In this document: piece by piece, positions 9,048 through 18,810 of the stretch
How the letters are laid out: each line of letters opens with the position of its first letter
How positions within the stretch are numbered: position 1 is the stretch's first letter
Assembly (NCBI GenBank): GCA_030706635.1
Contig: JAUZOD010000025.1
Location: forward strand, 1 to 56,659
Source of the DNA: Bacteroidota bacterium
Lineage (GTDB): Bacteria > Bacteroidota > Bacteroidia > Chitinophagales > Chitinophagaceae
Direction: 5' to 3'
Length of the DNA: 56,659 nt
Made by a program: the position numbers and the translations under genes
The notes under the pieces: generated by a model
What the model was told of the DNA's origin: nothing
Seen by the model: the letters and a program-made list of their open reading frames with translations, nothing else
Databases searched by the model: none

Positions 9048-9704
9048 ATGAGGATCATGATATTACCTGCCATATTGCTCAGCGCATTGACCATCGCGTC
9101 CTGCCAAACACCATCCACCCAAAATACCAGGATGAGCGAAGAGAAAATTCCCGAAGGAACAAAAACAGATACGGCCACGTTTGCCACAGGCTGCTTCTGG
9201 TGTACGGAAGCTATTTTTCAGGAGTTAAAAGGCGTACTGAAAGTGACTTCCGGTTATTCAGGCGGAACGGTTCCCCATCCGTCTTACGAGGAGGTTTGCT
9301 CCGGCAATACAGGGCATGCGGAATGTTTGCAGGTGATCTATGATCCGCAACAAATTACTTTTGACGAATTGCTGGAAGTATTCTGGGAATCCCATGATCC
9401 GACATCGCTCAACCGCCAGGGCAATGACGTGGGGACTCAGTACCGGAGTGCTATCTTTTATCACAATGCCGAACAAAAAGAAGAAGCAGAAAAATACAAA
9501 ACCAGGCTGAACAAGAGCGGTGCATATAGCAATCCGATCGTGACGGAAATCACGCCCTTCAGTAAATTTTACGCAGCGGAAAATTATCACCAGGATTATT
9601 ACCGTCTCCACGGGTCACAGCCTTATTGCACGTTTGTTATCCGTCCTAAGCTGGAAAAATTCGAAAAGGTTTTTAAAGACAAGCTGAAGAAAGCTGAAAA
9701 CTAA
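9048..9704 (+). CDS. msrA: Peptide methionine sulfoxide reductase A, lipoprotein form
   Basis: A 218-residue MsrA that reduces methionine-S-sulfoxide in damaged proteins. The catalytic motif GCFWC (C49-C52) and downstream GYSGG, GHAE and the YHQDY block are intact. The start at 9048 gives a lipoprotein signal ending in the lipobox IASC (C19). The enzyme is therefore predicted to be membrane-anchored in the envelope and to repair periplasmic proteins. A start 20 codons upstream exists but would spoil the signal. The mutS2-like gene diverges 102 bp away. Confidence 0.93.
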   Translation: MRIMILPAILLSALTIASCQTPSTQNTRMSEEKIPEGTKTDTATFATGCFWCTEAIFQELKGVLKVTSGYSGGTVPHPSYEEVCSGNTGHAECLQVIYDPQQITFDELLEVFWESHDPTSLNRQGNDVGTQYRSAIFYHNAEQKEEAEKYKTRLNKSGAYSNPIVTEITPFSKFYAAENYHQDYYRLHGSQPYCTFVIRPKLEKFEKVFKDKLKKAEN

Positions 9705-9727
9705 AAAATAATTCGGAATGAAATGCA

Positions 9728-9757
9728 AAGATGCCGGACTTTTCAGTCCGGCATCTT
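9728..9757. terminator. Perfect 13-bp hairpin between convergent genes
   Basis: AAGATGCCGGACT pairs with AGTCCGGCATCTT around a four-base loop. It lies 23 bp after msrA and 47 bp before the end of the minus-strand SusD gene. It probably acts as a shared terminator even though neither side has a long T run. Confidence 0.7.
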
Positions 9758-9804
9758 GATGTAAAAGAACCTGCAATCGGAAACTTTTCTGTTTTTAGTC
9801 TTTA

Positions 9805-11334
9805 TTACTTATTCCACCATACACGGGTCACCAGATCATCCGGACCCTGAACTGCTATGGCTGCATTATAATTTGTCGTGTTTACAGTCTGTTCGGAAAG
9901 AGGGTAACGTATGCGGCGTGGCCATTCGGGTATTGCACTGGAAGGCCCAATCATCGTTTCTTTGGGAACACCCGTCCTTCTCCACTCTGACCAGCCCTCA
10001 AAACCGGTGTAGAACATCGAGAACCATCTTTGTATGCGGATCTTATACAGTTTTTCATCCGTTGTACCTGTATAAGCTACGCCTGGCTGCGAGTAATAAG
10101 CAGGGCTTGCCGTGATATTAGCGGGGAAAGGCAGGGTGAGGAGTGCAAACCGGCTCGAATCATAACTAAACTGGTCCTGGATACCCTTCAAATAATAGGT
10201 TTCTGCATCACTGCCGGTAGTAATCAGGCCGCGTTCCTTGCCTTCTGCCAAAATAAACTGCACTTCGGCACAAGACATCAGCATACCCTGGGCAGCTATT
10301 GGTGAAGAAAAGGAATATCCGGCAACAGGCATCAGAATAGGCGCTTCCTGGGATTGGTTGTTGGCACCGCCATTCCAGGTAGTCTCGCTGGTTCCAATGC
10401 CATTGGGCACACCTGCATACACCGGAGTACCTGTTCCGAGGGAGGCTGGAGTAGGCATTGCAAAATAAGCTATGCGCGGATCATTGAGTAACTTGAGGTT
10501 GGTTTCAAGGGTTGTACTCAGATGATAATCTCCAATGGGCGAATTATGATAGGCCGGAAATTCAAATCCATTGTCTGTTAGAAATTGAAGCGCTGCCTGG
10601 TCATTATATGAGTTGAAAACCGGATACGTCGAAGGATCCCCTGCAATGGCACTCATTTCGGCACCAACATCAATCTTGGCTCCTGTAACATTAGACATCC
10701 GCATCAGCAAACGAAGGCGGAGGCTGTTGGCAAACTCCTGCCAGCGCAACGCGCTTCCACCCATCAGTATATCCGAATTGATCGGGTCCGTACCGGTTGC
10801 CAGAAGCGTATTAGCTCGTTTCAGGGAATCCATCAGTGCATAATAAATATCCTCCTGCCGGTCATAGGCCGGATGAAAGATGCCGGATGTTTTACCCTGT
10901 ACAGCCTGGCTGTACGGCATATCACCATAATTATCGGTCATTACCTGAAACATCCACGATCTCAACACCAGTCCGACGCCTTCGTTATTCTTGTCGCCTT
11001 TTTGATTACTGAGAATGCGAAAGTTCTCAACGTCTCTTAAGACGCCGAAAAAATTCCAGAGAAAACTGCCTTCCGTTTGACTTGCCGTAAAGGCATCATC
11101 CCAGCCGCTGTTATACTGATTCGCGTAATAGTCTCCGATTACACTGGCGCCGAACTGGGAAATATAGGAATAATTCCGGACGGAATTCTTGATGATAGAC
11201 GGAAGAAAAAGCTGCTCGTTATTAATATGATCCGGCTGGTTTGGGTTTTGATTAATCGTATCAAAACGTTTTGTACAGCCTGCGGAAAACAACAGCCCAA
11301 GGGCCACGCTTCCGAATAATAGTTTTGAGTTCAT
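9805..11334 (-). CDS. SusD/RagB family outer membrane lipoprotein
   Basis: A 509-residue SusD-like protein, the surface lid and nutrient-binding partner of a SusC transporter. The signal peptide ends in the lipobox FSAGC (C20), followed by KRFDTINQNPNQPD, typical of the family start. The DNYGDMPYSQA segment and the C-terminal IRYPLSEQ(T)VN and RVWW pieces fit the large SusD-like group in Chitinophagaceae. It starts 19 bp after the SusC stop. The cargo is not predictable: no glycoside hydrolase or peptidase is encoded next to it. Confidence 0.92.
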   Translation of the reverse strand: MNSKLLFGSVALGLLFSAGCTKRFDTINQNPNQPDHINNEQLFLPSIIKNSVRNYSYISQFGASVIGDYYANQYNSGWDDAFTASQTEGSFLWNFFGVLRDVENFRILSNQKGDKNNEGVGLVLRSWMFQVMTDNYGDMPYSQAVQGKTSGIFHPAYDRQEDIYYALMDSLKRANTLLATGTDPINSDILMGGSALRWQEFANSLRLRLLMRMSNVTGAKIDVGAEMSAIAGDPSTYPVFNSYNDQAALQFLTDNGFEFPAYHNSPIGDYHLSTTLETNLKLLNDPRIAYFAMPTPASLGTGTPVYAGVPNGIGTSETTWNGGANNQSQEAPILMPVAGYSFSSPIAAQGMLMSCAEVQFILAEGKERGLITTGSDAETYYLKGIQDQFSYDSSRFALLTLPFPANITASPAYYSQPGVAYTGTTDEKLYKIRIQRWFSMFYTGFEGWSEWRRTGVPKETMIGPSSAIPEWPRRIRYPLSEQTVNTTNYNAAIAVQGPDDLVTRVWWNK

Positions 11335-11353
11335 TATACTTGTAATTAATAAA

Positions 11354-14300
11354 TTAGAAATTAATACTCAGATTCGCTCCAAAACTTCTTGTCGTTGGCA
11401 GGCTGAGATTTTCGAAACCTCCTACCAGGCCACTTCCTGTAGAAGCACCCGTTTCCGGATCAAATTGATTATTCTTGGTGAACAAGGCCAGGTTACGACC
11501 TACCAGAGAAAAAGAGATGTTCTGGATCGGCAGATTGGCATATATTCTCTTGGGCAGGTTATAGCCAATCTTCGCTTCCCTGAGTTTTACAAAGGAACGG
11601 TCAACCAGCTGTTGTTCCGAATTATGATCATAATAACGTTTGTAAAAGTCACGCGGACCGGTTCCGATCAATCCTTTGCTGTAAGAACCATCAAATATCT
11701 GCAGGTTGCGGGCATAAGAACCATCTGGCTGCAACACACCGCCATCCCGGAAATAATCGGTATTGTAAACATCACCTGGCGCGTGTTTCAGCCTGGCTCC
11801 TGCGGTTTCAATCAGCTGACCGGCGCCGGTTGCCTTATTGATAAAACGGGAGACCATCACACCACCGTGGTTGATGTCAAACAAAAATTCGAGATAAACC
11901 CCCTTGTAAGAAAACCGGTTTGTGATCCCGGCCGTCCAGTCAGGGTTAATATTGCCCAGATAAATGGAAGTGGGCGTAACCTGTGCCCGACCGTTGGTAC
12001 CAATAATAGGCATGCCTTTCAGCGGACCATCCGGTACACGAACGAAACCGGGACCATATAATGCACCCATACGCTGGCCAACAACTGCCTGGATGGAAGC
12101 ATCCTCTCCCGGAGCCAGCTGTACAATTTTGTCAACACCCGGAGAAAGTGATACTACTTTGCTGATGTTACGGGCAAAGTTGATATTCAGGTTCCAGGTA
12201 AATCCGTTGCTAAAGCGAATCGGCACGGCGTTTAACTGAACTTCTATTCCTTTGTTGGATATTTCACCTGCATTGATTACCTGGCTGCCATAACCTGATG
12301 ACGACGGCGTCGGCAGGGACAGGATCTGATTCTTGGAACTGGTGCTGTAACCCGTTACGTCCAGTCCGAGTCTTCCTTTGAAGAGAGAAACCTCAGCACC
12401 AATTTCAGCCGTGCTGCTTTTTTCTGGTTTCAGATTCAGATTGTTTAACTGGCCACTTTCAGATACGGAAGGAATACCGTTGTATAAGGGCTGCTGACCG
12501 TAAGGTGTCAGGATATTATAAGGATCGGCATCATTACCCGCCTGGGCATAAGCCAGTCTCAACTTCAACAGATCAATCTTTTCAGACATGTTAAAGATCC
12601 TGTTAAACAAAATGCTGGAATTAACAGAGGGATAGAAATAAGAGTTGCTGGATGCCGGTAATGTACTGGACCAGTCGTTACGTCCCGTGATATTCAAATA
12701 GATTTTACCCTGATAGTCGGTCTGTAAAAAGGCATATAAACTGTTCGTTCTCCTATGCTCATCGTATGCAGAATTATTAACGGTAGAACCGTTGTTACCC
12801 AGGCTGTAAATACCGGGAATAACGAGTGACTGGGTGGAAGCCTGGCGTGAACTGCGGAATCTTTCCATGGTATTTCCGCCTCCGGATAAATCAAAATGGA
12901 AGTCTTTGATGTCCTTCTTGAAATTGATCAGGAAGTCGTAGTTATTTTCCTGATAACCAAGAGTTGTTTCACCGTACAAACCCTGGGGATTATTTAAACT
13001 GCTGAAGGCTTTTTGCGTCGGTCTGAAATCGTTGAAATAATCCGTCCCAGCCCTGCCCATAATGGTCAAATTATCCAGGATCTTATAGGATAATTTAATG
13101 TTCCCGTAAAGCTGATTCTTGGTCTGACCGCTCGTATTCTCATAAGCAGTAAAGAAAGGATTGTCATGAGAATTGCCATAATCCTGGGAAAATTGCTGAA
13201 TTCCTTTCAGCCCCGGTTGCCAGTAGTTCCTCAGGCTGTTGATATCTATGCTTCTGTCGAACCAGACAAATTCGTACATGGGCGTTCCATTGTCGTATCC
13301 CAGATTCGGCCTGCTGGTGCTCTTGGTATTGGTATAAGTTGCCGCTACATCCGCTGTCAGCCGGTCAGATAATTTATATCCTGATTTGAGGTTAAAAACG
13401 TTTCGGGTCAGGTTATTATTGGGAACAATCCCCAACTCTTCGTTATTGGTATAAGAGAACCTGTAATTCGCCTGATCATTGCCACCGGTCAGCGCCACGG
13501 AATTATATCTCGTATGTCCGGTCACGAAATAATCTTTCATATTGTTCGGATGCGGAATAAAAGGCGTCGGGATAATGTCTCCCCGGTTAGGCAGGTTAAC
13601 ATCAGCGCCGCGGAAACCGTTCTTGGTGGGGGAATTGAACTGGGCAATCAATTGGCCATTCATGGCAGGTCCCCAGCTTTCATCCCAGTCTTCGTTGACC
13701 CCATTCGGATACAATCCGTTATTGCTGTTTCCGAAATTTGAACCCTGATAAAGGCCATCATTACCCGCACCAAATGAATTCTGGAACTTAGGCAGTAACA
13801 ATGGATTTTCCCAGGTATATCCGCTGGTCAAACTCACACCCATACCTTTTTTGCCTGATCCTGATTTAGTAGTAATAACCAGTGCGCCGCTTGCTGCCCT
13901 GGATCCATATAGGGCCGAGGCTGCCGCCCCTTTCAAAACGTTTACTGACTCAATATCCGCCGGATTCAGTTCGTCCAGGGAACTTCCGTAATCCGGAGTC
14001 GAACCGCCTGGATTGGATACAGGATCATTGGAAACGGGAACCCCATCTATAACTACGAGCGGTTGGTTTTTAAAATAGTTCAGGGAAGATTCTCCGCGAA
14101 TGGTAATGCGGGCGCTGCTGCCCACATTGTTTCCGGAAATAATGTTCACTCCGGCTACCCTCCCGGATAAGGAATTGACAAAATTATTGTCCCGGGCTTC
14201 ATTCAGGGTAGCGCCTTTCACTTCCTGTGTGGCGTACCCGAGGGCGGCTTTCTTTTGTGTGATACCCAGGGCCGTCACAACCACCTGCCCGAGTACTGCA

Positions 14301-14734
14301 TTTTTCTCTTTCAGTCTCACCATAATGGAATTCCTCTGGCTGGCCTGCTTAACAACAAACCCTTTGAATTCGCCGGGCTCATATCCCAGAAACGTGAAAC
14401 TGAAGTCATACTTACTGCCAACGGCAAGTTTCCGGAAAAGAAAAACGCCATTGTCATCGGTTACAGAATAAGACGAGGTATTGGTCGCCGTATTCCGGGC
14501 AACCACGGTAGCTCCCTGTAAAAGTTCTCCTTTTTCAGTGAGTACGGTTCCCGTGACATCGGCCGTACCTGACTGGGCAAAAGAACTTTGCCCCACGAAG
14601 AGCAGGACAACAATCCAGCTCCATAATGCCGCTTTTCTCCTGACTTGCCTGATCATCTTGATCTGACTGCTAAAATGCGGAACTTCAGATCCGCAATTTG
14701 TGACCCGCCGAATTTGGTTAAGTGGTCGTTTCAT
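11354..14734 (-). CDS. SusC/RagA family TonB-linked outer membrane transporter
   Basis: A 1126-residue TonB-dependent transporter. After the signal peptide comes a carboxypeptidase-like regulatory domain (about 58-135: VTGTVLTEKGELLQGATV). Then come a TonB-box-like LGQVVVTALGI, a plug (SLSGRVAGV, ITIRGESSL, PLVVIDGVP) and the 22-strand barrel ending in LSINF. There is no N-terminal STN domain, the part that normally contacts FecR. An internal ATG at 14656 gives a shorter N-terminus and a cleaner signal; both starts are plausible. It forms a pair with the SusD gene downstream, and the FecR gene lies 99 bp upstream. Confidence 0.94.
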   Translation of the reverse strand: MKRPLNQIRRVTNCGSEVPHFSSQIKMIRQVRRKAALWSWIVVLLFVGQSSFAQSGTADVTGTVLTEKGELLQGATVVARNTATNTSSYSVTDDNGVFLFRKLAVGSKYDFSFTFLGYEPGEFKGFVVKQASQRNSIMVRLKEKNAVLGQVVVTALGITQKKAALGYATQEVKGATLNEARDNNFVNSLSGRVAGVNIISGNNVGSSARITIRGESSLNYFKNQPLVVIDGVPVSNDPVSNPGGSTPDYGSSLDELNPADIESVNVLKGAAASALYGSRAASGALVITTKSGSGKKGMGVSLTSGYTWENPLLLPKFQNSFGAGNDGLYQGSNFGNSNNGLYPNGVNEDWDESWGPAMNGQLIAQFNSPTKNGFRGADVNLPNRGDIIPTPFIPHPNNMKDYFVTGHTRYNSVALTGGNDQANYRFSYTNNEELGIVPNNNLTRNVFNLKSGYKLSDRLTADVAATYTNTKSTSRPNLGYDNGTPMYEFVWFDRSIDINSLRNYWQPGLKGIQQFSQDYGNSHDNPFFTAYENTSGQTKNQLYGNIKLSYKILDNLTIMGRAGTDYFNDFRPTQKAFSSLNNPQGLYGETTLGYQENNYDFLINFKKDIKDFHFDLSGGGNTMERFRSSRQASTQSLVIPGIYSLGNNGSTVNNSAYDEHRRTNSLYAFLQTDYQGKIYLNITGRNDWSSTLPASSNSYFYPSVNSSILFNRIFNMSEKIDLLKLRLAYAQAGNDADPYNILTPYGQQPLYNGIPSVSESGQLNNLNLKPEKSSTAEIGAEVSLFKGRLGLDVTGYSTSSKNQILSLPTPSSSGYGSQVINAGEISNKGIEVQLNAVPIRFSNGFTWNLNINFARNISKVVSLSPGVDKIVQLAPGEDASIQAVVGQRMGALYGPGFVRVPDGPLKGMPIIGTNGRAQVTPTSIYLGNINPDWTAGITNRFSYKGVYLEFLFDINHGGVMVSRFINKATGAGQLIETAGARLKHAPGDVYNTDYFRDGGVLQPDGSYARNLQIFDGSYSKGLIGTGPRDFYKRYYDHNSEQQLVDRSFVKLREAKIGYNLPKRIYANLPIQNISFSLVGRNLALFTKNNQFDPETGASTGSGLVGGFENLSLPTTRSFGANLSINF

Positions 14735-14833
14735 GATTGATAATTAATACTTGTTTTGGTTTGGAAAGCGTAGCAACCTCTTTCCTGCCATGGAAAATAC
14801 CCGGCATAAATAAAGATTGCCTCATTTATTTAT

Positions 14834-15925
14834 TTATTCTTCAGACGAATGCACCATAAAGCCGTCTGTCGTTTGTGTAATCTTTAAGCCATTCATATTG
14901 GCAATAACTTTCAGAATAACGGATAAGGAATCTGACTCCAGTACCTGCCCTGAAAAATACATATCGGACAATTCGGCCTTGTTAAAAACGATCGGAGTGT
15001 GGTAATGATCGATCAATTTGGTCATGACGTCCGGCAATGCAGTATTGTCAAACACCATGCTGCTGTCATCAGTCGCCGCCGCATGGGAGATCTTCCGCAC
15101 TGGTTTTTCGATAACGAAGGTTGTTACCGTCGTCAGGTTCGCGCTCGTATCATACCTCAGCTGTTCGCCGGGCAAAAGGAGTATATCCTTGTTCCAGGTG
15201 TTGTGCCTTACTGTATGAACCATCACTTTGCCACTGTACAACTTAACCAGCACCCCGGTTTCATTTTCCTGCACGCTGAAAGAAGTACCCAGAACAGTGG
15301 TTGACATATTGCCCGCATAAACAGTAAAGGGCCTGCTTTTGTCCCTGGTCACGTCAAAAAATGCCTGACCCTGCAGATAGACATCTCTTTTACCTGTCAT
15401 ATTATCCGAAAAATGACTGGCATAACGGATACTGCTGCGGGGAAGAAGGGTAACTACAGAACCGTCTTCCAGCTTCATTTTCAATTTCTGGTCCGTACGA
15501 TTCGTATTGATTGTCCATCCGCCGGATATTTCCCCTTTATGGACAACTTTTGCGGGGCTATTGAGGCGAGGCTCAGCAAATGCAATCTTTTCCCTTTTTA
15601 CATTTTCAGGCTGAGCTTCCCGGAAACCCCAATAGACCAGTATGACCGATGCCGCAGCAACGGCAAGCCGCAGACCCATTCGTATGTAAATCCGGCCAGC
15701 ATTCCGTGTTTTTGATTGAAAGGTTTTTTTCCCGATCTCGAGCAGCATCAATTCCTTATAATCATAAGGCAATTCCGATTCAGCATCCGCAGCATTCCAG
15801 TTACTGATCAGATATTTAGCCGCCGCTTCGGGATTCTTCCTGAAATACCGGGACACAAAAGCAGCTTCTGCCTTTGTACAACGGCCATTCAGGAATTTCT
15901 CAATCAGCGTGTCGGAAATCTGCAT
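14834..15925 (-). CDS. FecR family anti-sigma factor
   Basis: A 363-residue inner-membrane anti-sigma factor. The N-terminal cytoplasmic part (1-80) would bind the sigma factor. One membrane helix spans about 84-100. A periplasmic FecR domain (about 140-250, with LEDGSVVTLLPRSSIRY and RDVYLQGQAFFDV) and a C-terminal DUF4974 domain (about 290-360) follow. It sits 78 bp after the sigma gene and before susCD, the usual order sigma - fecR - susC - susD. The partner SusC has no STN domain, so how an external signal would reach it is unclear. Confidence 0.92.
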   Translation of the reverse strand: MQISDTLIEKFLNGRCTKAEAAFVSRYFRKNPEAAAKYLISNWNAADAESELPYDYKELMLLEIGKKTFQSKTRNAGRIYIRMGLRLAVAAASVILVYWGFREAQPENVKREKIAFAEPRLNSPAKVVHKGEISGGWTINTNRTDQKLKMKLEDGSVVTLLPRSSIRYASHFSDNMTGKRDVYLQGQAFFDVTRDKSRPFTVYAGNMSTTVLGTSFSVQENETGVLVKLYSGKVMVHTVRHNTWNKDILLLPGEQLRYDTSANLTTVTTFVIEKPVRKISHAAATDDSSMVFDNTALPDVMTKLIDHYHTPIVFNKAELSDMYFSGQVLESDSLSVILKVIANMNGLKITQTTDGFMVHSSEE

Positions 15926-16003
15926 GTAAGGGAATCTGAAAATTGTTCTTAACCTGTATACGCATGGGAAAGGCCGGAACCCCTACCCGGCAAATAATTT
16001 AAA

Positions 16004-16558
16004 TCAGATAAAAAAAAACGAAAGCAGGGTGAAAAGGAAGAGGGAGAGTGATTTGATCTGCCGGAGGGCCTTGGTTACATGACTTTCCACTGTTTTTACG
16101 GAAATGGATAATTCCCGGGCAATTTCCTTGTTCGAAAACCCATGCATGGTTTTCAACAGGATCACTTTTTTTCGCACCGGAGGCAGTTTGGACACGACCA
16201 CCGATAAATAATCCGATTTCTCCAGGGCAATGGCCGGCGATGGACTCTGCTGGCTGATTTCCTGTATGCGGTCTTCGTTCAGTATGGCATGCAGCTTATT
16301 CAGAACAGCCTGTTTCCGGAGATGATCAATGAGTATGGAACCGGCAATTGTAAAAAGTTGTGTATCGAGGGAGTAAGCATCCACCAGGGTATGCCGGGAA
16401 GACCATAACTTAATAAAGGTCTGCTGGGTGAGCTCTTTTGCCATTTCATGCGTGCGAACCCGCTTTAAGAAAAAACGGAACGTCTTGATGTGAAACCCTT
16501 CATAGGCTTTCACAAAGGCAGCATCTATCCCCTCTCTTATCGCAGTTATCTCATTCAT
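16004..16558 (-). CDS. ECF RNA polymerase sigma factor, FecI type, with hydrophobic tail
   Basis: A 184-residue ECF sigma factor. Region 2 (residues about 10-75) contains ELTQQTFIKLWSSRH, and region 4 (about 115-170) contains the helix-turn-helix GFSNKEIARELSISVKTVESH. The C-terminus LSLFLFTLLSFFFI is strongly hydrophobic, a trait of the FecI-like sigma factors that are expanded in Bacteroidota; it could hold the factor at the membrane near FecR. The start MNEITAIREG at 16558 is preferred over one 16 codons upstream, whose extra residues are Cys-rich and not family-like. Confidence 0.9.
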   Translation of the reverse strand: MNEITAIREGIDAAFVKAYEGFHIKTFRFFLKRVRTHEMAKELTQQTFIKLWSSRHTLVDAYSLDTQLFTIAGSILIDHLRKQAVLNKLHAILNEDRIQEISQQSPSPAIALEKSDYLSVVVSKLPPVRKKVILLKTMHGFSNKEIARELSISVKTVESHVTKALRQIKSLSLFLFTLLSFFFI

Positions 16559-16753
16559 TCGGTGAATATAATGTATACGATTCCGACAACAGCACGCAAG
16601 TTGCACAAAGAAATCTTGAATCGTAAATTATATAAATGTTAAGCAAATTAGTCCTGACTCAGATTGTTAAGGTAGGGAAAAGATTTAATTCAGTTCCTAA
16701 TTTTTTTTCTGCGGGCAGGCCGGAACCAGCCCGGAGAGCGCAATTGCAGCTTA

Positions 16754-16767
16754 TGCAAACGATTGCA
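16754..16767. promoter_or_regulatory. Candidate LacI-family operator upstream of the sigma gene
   Basis: TGCAAACGATTGCA matches the general LacI/GalR-family palindrome TGNAANCGNTTNCA at every fixed position. It lies in the 282-bp gap between the stand-alone FecR lipoprotein gene and the sigma factor gene, about 195 bp before the sigma start. Ten fixed positions give about 0.05 chance matches expected in a window of this size. No LacI-type regulator is encoded here. A sugar-responsive control of the SusCD locus would fit. Confidence 0.35.
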
Positions 16768-16840
16768 CCAAATTACTTTGCGCGCGTAATCATTTGCTTT
16801 TTTTGCATTCAATAGAAAAGCGCTTTCCTCAAACCATCAT

Positions 16841-17386
16841 TCACTTTCTGTCTTCGCTGATCCATGATTGTACTTCCATACTGTCGGATTTTTCCTTCTC
16901 CATCAAGTCAATATCTGTATTGATCATGACCATTTCACCCGCCTTGAGCGTTTCCGGTTCATTATCTGAGGAAGAATGATAAGACCGGTTCACGAGGAGC
17001 ATACCATTTAAAACATCAACTTCCTCTCCTGCATGATTGGGATATCCGTCTATTTTAAAAGCAGCGGAATCCGAGTTTATCCTGATGACCAATGCTCGCG
17101 TATGCACTATAAACGGCCGCGATGCAGGGGGACCGGCGTTGAATAAAGCCTCACCCTCCAGGAACACATCCCTGTCCCCGCGATTAAATGTTTCCGGAAT
17201 CCGGATAACCGAAGAAGCGCCCATCAGCACCTTCGAGCCATCCGGCAACTGCAGATCCGTGCGTAATGAAGTTCCGCTTTTATAAATCGTTTCGCCACCC
17301 TTGCCGACTGATCTTATCGCAACGGGCCGGTGATGACAGCTTTCAATCAGCAATAAAAAAACAAACAGTGTGACATCTCTTCTCAT
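16841..17386 (-). CDS. Stand-alone FecR-domain lipoprotein
   Basis: A 181-residue lipoprotein (signal ending IESC, C17). Its body resembles only the periplasmic FecR domain: RTDLQLPDGSKVLMGASSVIRIPETF, interrupted here only for length, then RDVFLEGEALFNA, SRPFIVHT and VDVLNGMLLVNRSY. It matches block by block the middle of the full FecR at 14834-15925. It lacks the cytoplasmic sigma-binding segment, the membrane helix and DUF4974. It is encoded directly upstream of the sigma - fecR - susCD set on the same strand. It may be a decoy or an envelope sensor for that system, or the surviving part of a duplicated fecR. Function is inferred only. Confidence 0.7.
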   Translation of the reverse strand: MRRDVTLFVFLLLIESCHHRPVAIRSVGKGGETIYKSGTSLRTDLQLPDGSKVLMGASSVIRIPETFNRGDRDVFLEGEALFNAGPPASRPFIVHTRALVIRINSDSAAFKIDGYPNHAGEEVDVLNGMLLVNRSYHSSSDNEPETLKAGEMVMINTDIDLMEKEKSDSMEVQSWISEDRK

Positions 17387-17567
17387 TTATCCGGTTTAAG
17401 TTTAATACGCTTCGATTATTTTTATGGCGCTGTCTTCCGGAACAAAACAATTCCGGAAGCTGAATCGCTTAATTAAAAAACCATGACGCCAATATCGCGA
17501 TAAGATTTAATATCACCCCATTATTTCCGGCAATAGTCCCTTCAATAATCCATTTTTATAAATTGGT

Positions 17568-17575
17568 TACATTTG
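17568..17575 (+). promoter_or_regulatory. Candidate Bacteroidota -7 element for sucC
   Basis: TACATTTG fits the TAnnTTTG -7 consensus exactly and ends 13 bp before the sucC ATG. No clear -33 TTTG is found at the right distance, so this is a weak call based on one motif and position. Confidence 0.3.
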
Positions 17576-17588
17576 TAAAATTTTTGCG

Positions 17589-18800
17589 ATGAATCTTCAC
17601 GAATACCAGGCCAAGGAATTACTCAAAAAATATCAGGTGCCTGTTCAGGAGGGCATACCCGTAGATACAGCCAACGCGGCCGAAGAGGCTTACAAGCAGA
17701 TCAAGGTGCAGACCGGCAATTCCTTTGCCGTGGTAAAAGCCCAGATCCATGCAGGTGGCCGCGGCAAGGGTAAGATCAGAGGAACTGAACAGCGTGGTGT
17801 GGCCGTGGCTAAAAATGCGGAAGACGTTAGGAATTTTGCTTCGAATATCCTCGGCGGAACACTGGTCACCATTCAGACCGGGGAAGCCGGAAAAGTAGTA
17901 CATAAGGTGCTGGTGGCCCAGGACGTCTACTACCCCGGAGCAAATCCCGTAAAGGAATTTTATCTGTCCATTTTACTGGACCGCGCCAAGGGTCAGAACG
18001 TGATCATGTACAGCACCGAAGGCGGCATGGACATAGAAGAAGTGGCTCATAAAACTCCGGATAAAATTTTTAAGGAATGGGTATTCCCGGGCGGGCTGCT
18101 GCAGCCATTCCAGGCAAGGAAAATTGCTTTCAACCTGGGACTTTCCGGAGAAGCCTTTAAACATTGCGTAAAATTCGTCAGCAATCTCTACAGCGCTTAT
18201 GTGGGGCTCGATTGCAGCATGCTTGAAATAAACCCCCTGTTTAAAACCAGTGATGAGAAGATCATCGCCGTGGATTGCAAGATGAATCTGGACGACAATG
18301 CCCTCATGCGCCATCCTGAACTGGAAGCCCTGCGGGATATCAGCGAAGAGGATCCGACGGAAGTGGAAGCGGGTAAGTACAATCTCAACTTTGTAAAGCT
18401 GGATGGCAACGTGGGTTGTATGGTTAACGGAGCCGGTCTCGCCATGGCCACGATGGACATGATCAAACTCAGCGGCGGTGAGCCTGCCAATTTTCTGGAT
18501 GTGGGTGGAAGCGCCAACGCGCAAACCGTGGAAGCCGGATTCCGTATCATATTGAAAGATCCTAAAGTAAAAGCCATCCTCATCAATATTTTCGGCGGCA
18601 TTGTACGTTGCGACCGTGTGGCGCAGGGCGTAATTGATGCTTATCATTCCATAGGGACCATCAAGGTGCCGATCATTGTCCGCCTGCAGGGAACCAACGC
18701 GGAAGAAGCAAAGAAGCTGATTGAAGAAAGCGGATTGAAAGTGCAATCCGCCATATTGCTAAGCGAAGCGGCAGCACTCGTGAATAAGGCGGTTGCCTAG
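17589..18800 (+). CDS. sucC: Succinate-CoA ligase (ADP-forming) beta subunit
   Basis: The 403-residue beta subunit of succinyl-CoA synthetase, which makes ATP or GTP from succinyl-CoA in the citric acid cycle. The ATP-grasp part starts [19 protein letters not shown] and includes [14 protein letters not shown]. The ligase domain contains [37 protein letters not shown] and [10 protein letters not shown]. No sucD is adjacent, which is common in Bacteroidota. It is monocistronic here; the rlpA gene converges with only 10 bp between stops. Confidence 0.96.
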   Translation: MNLHEYQAKELLKKYQVPVQEGIPVDTANAAEEAYKQIKVQTGNSFAVVKAQIHAGGRGKGKIRGTEQRGVAVAKNAEDVRNFASNILGGTLVTIQTGEAGKVVHKVLVAQDVYYPGANPVKEFYLSILLDRAKGQNVIMYSTEGGMDIEEVAHKTPDKIFKEWVFPGGLLQPFQARKIAFNLGLSGEAFKHCVKFVSNLYSAYVGLDCSMLEINPLFKTSDEKIIAVDCKMNLDDNALMRHPELEALRDISEEDPTEVEAGKYNLNFVKLDGNVGCMVNGAGLAMATMDMIKLSGGEPANFLDVGGSANAQTVEAGFRIILKDPKVKAILINIFGGIVRCDRVAQGVIDAYHSIGTIKVPIIVRLQGTNAEEAKKLIEESGLKVQSAILLSEAAALVNKAVA

Positions 18801-18810
18801 ATGCCTGCCG

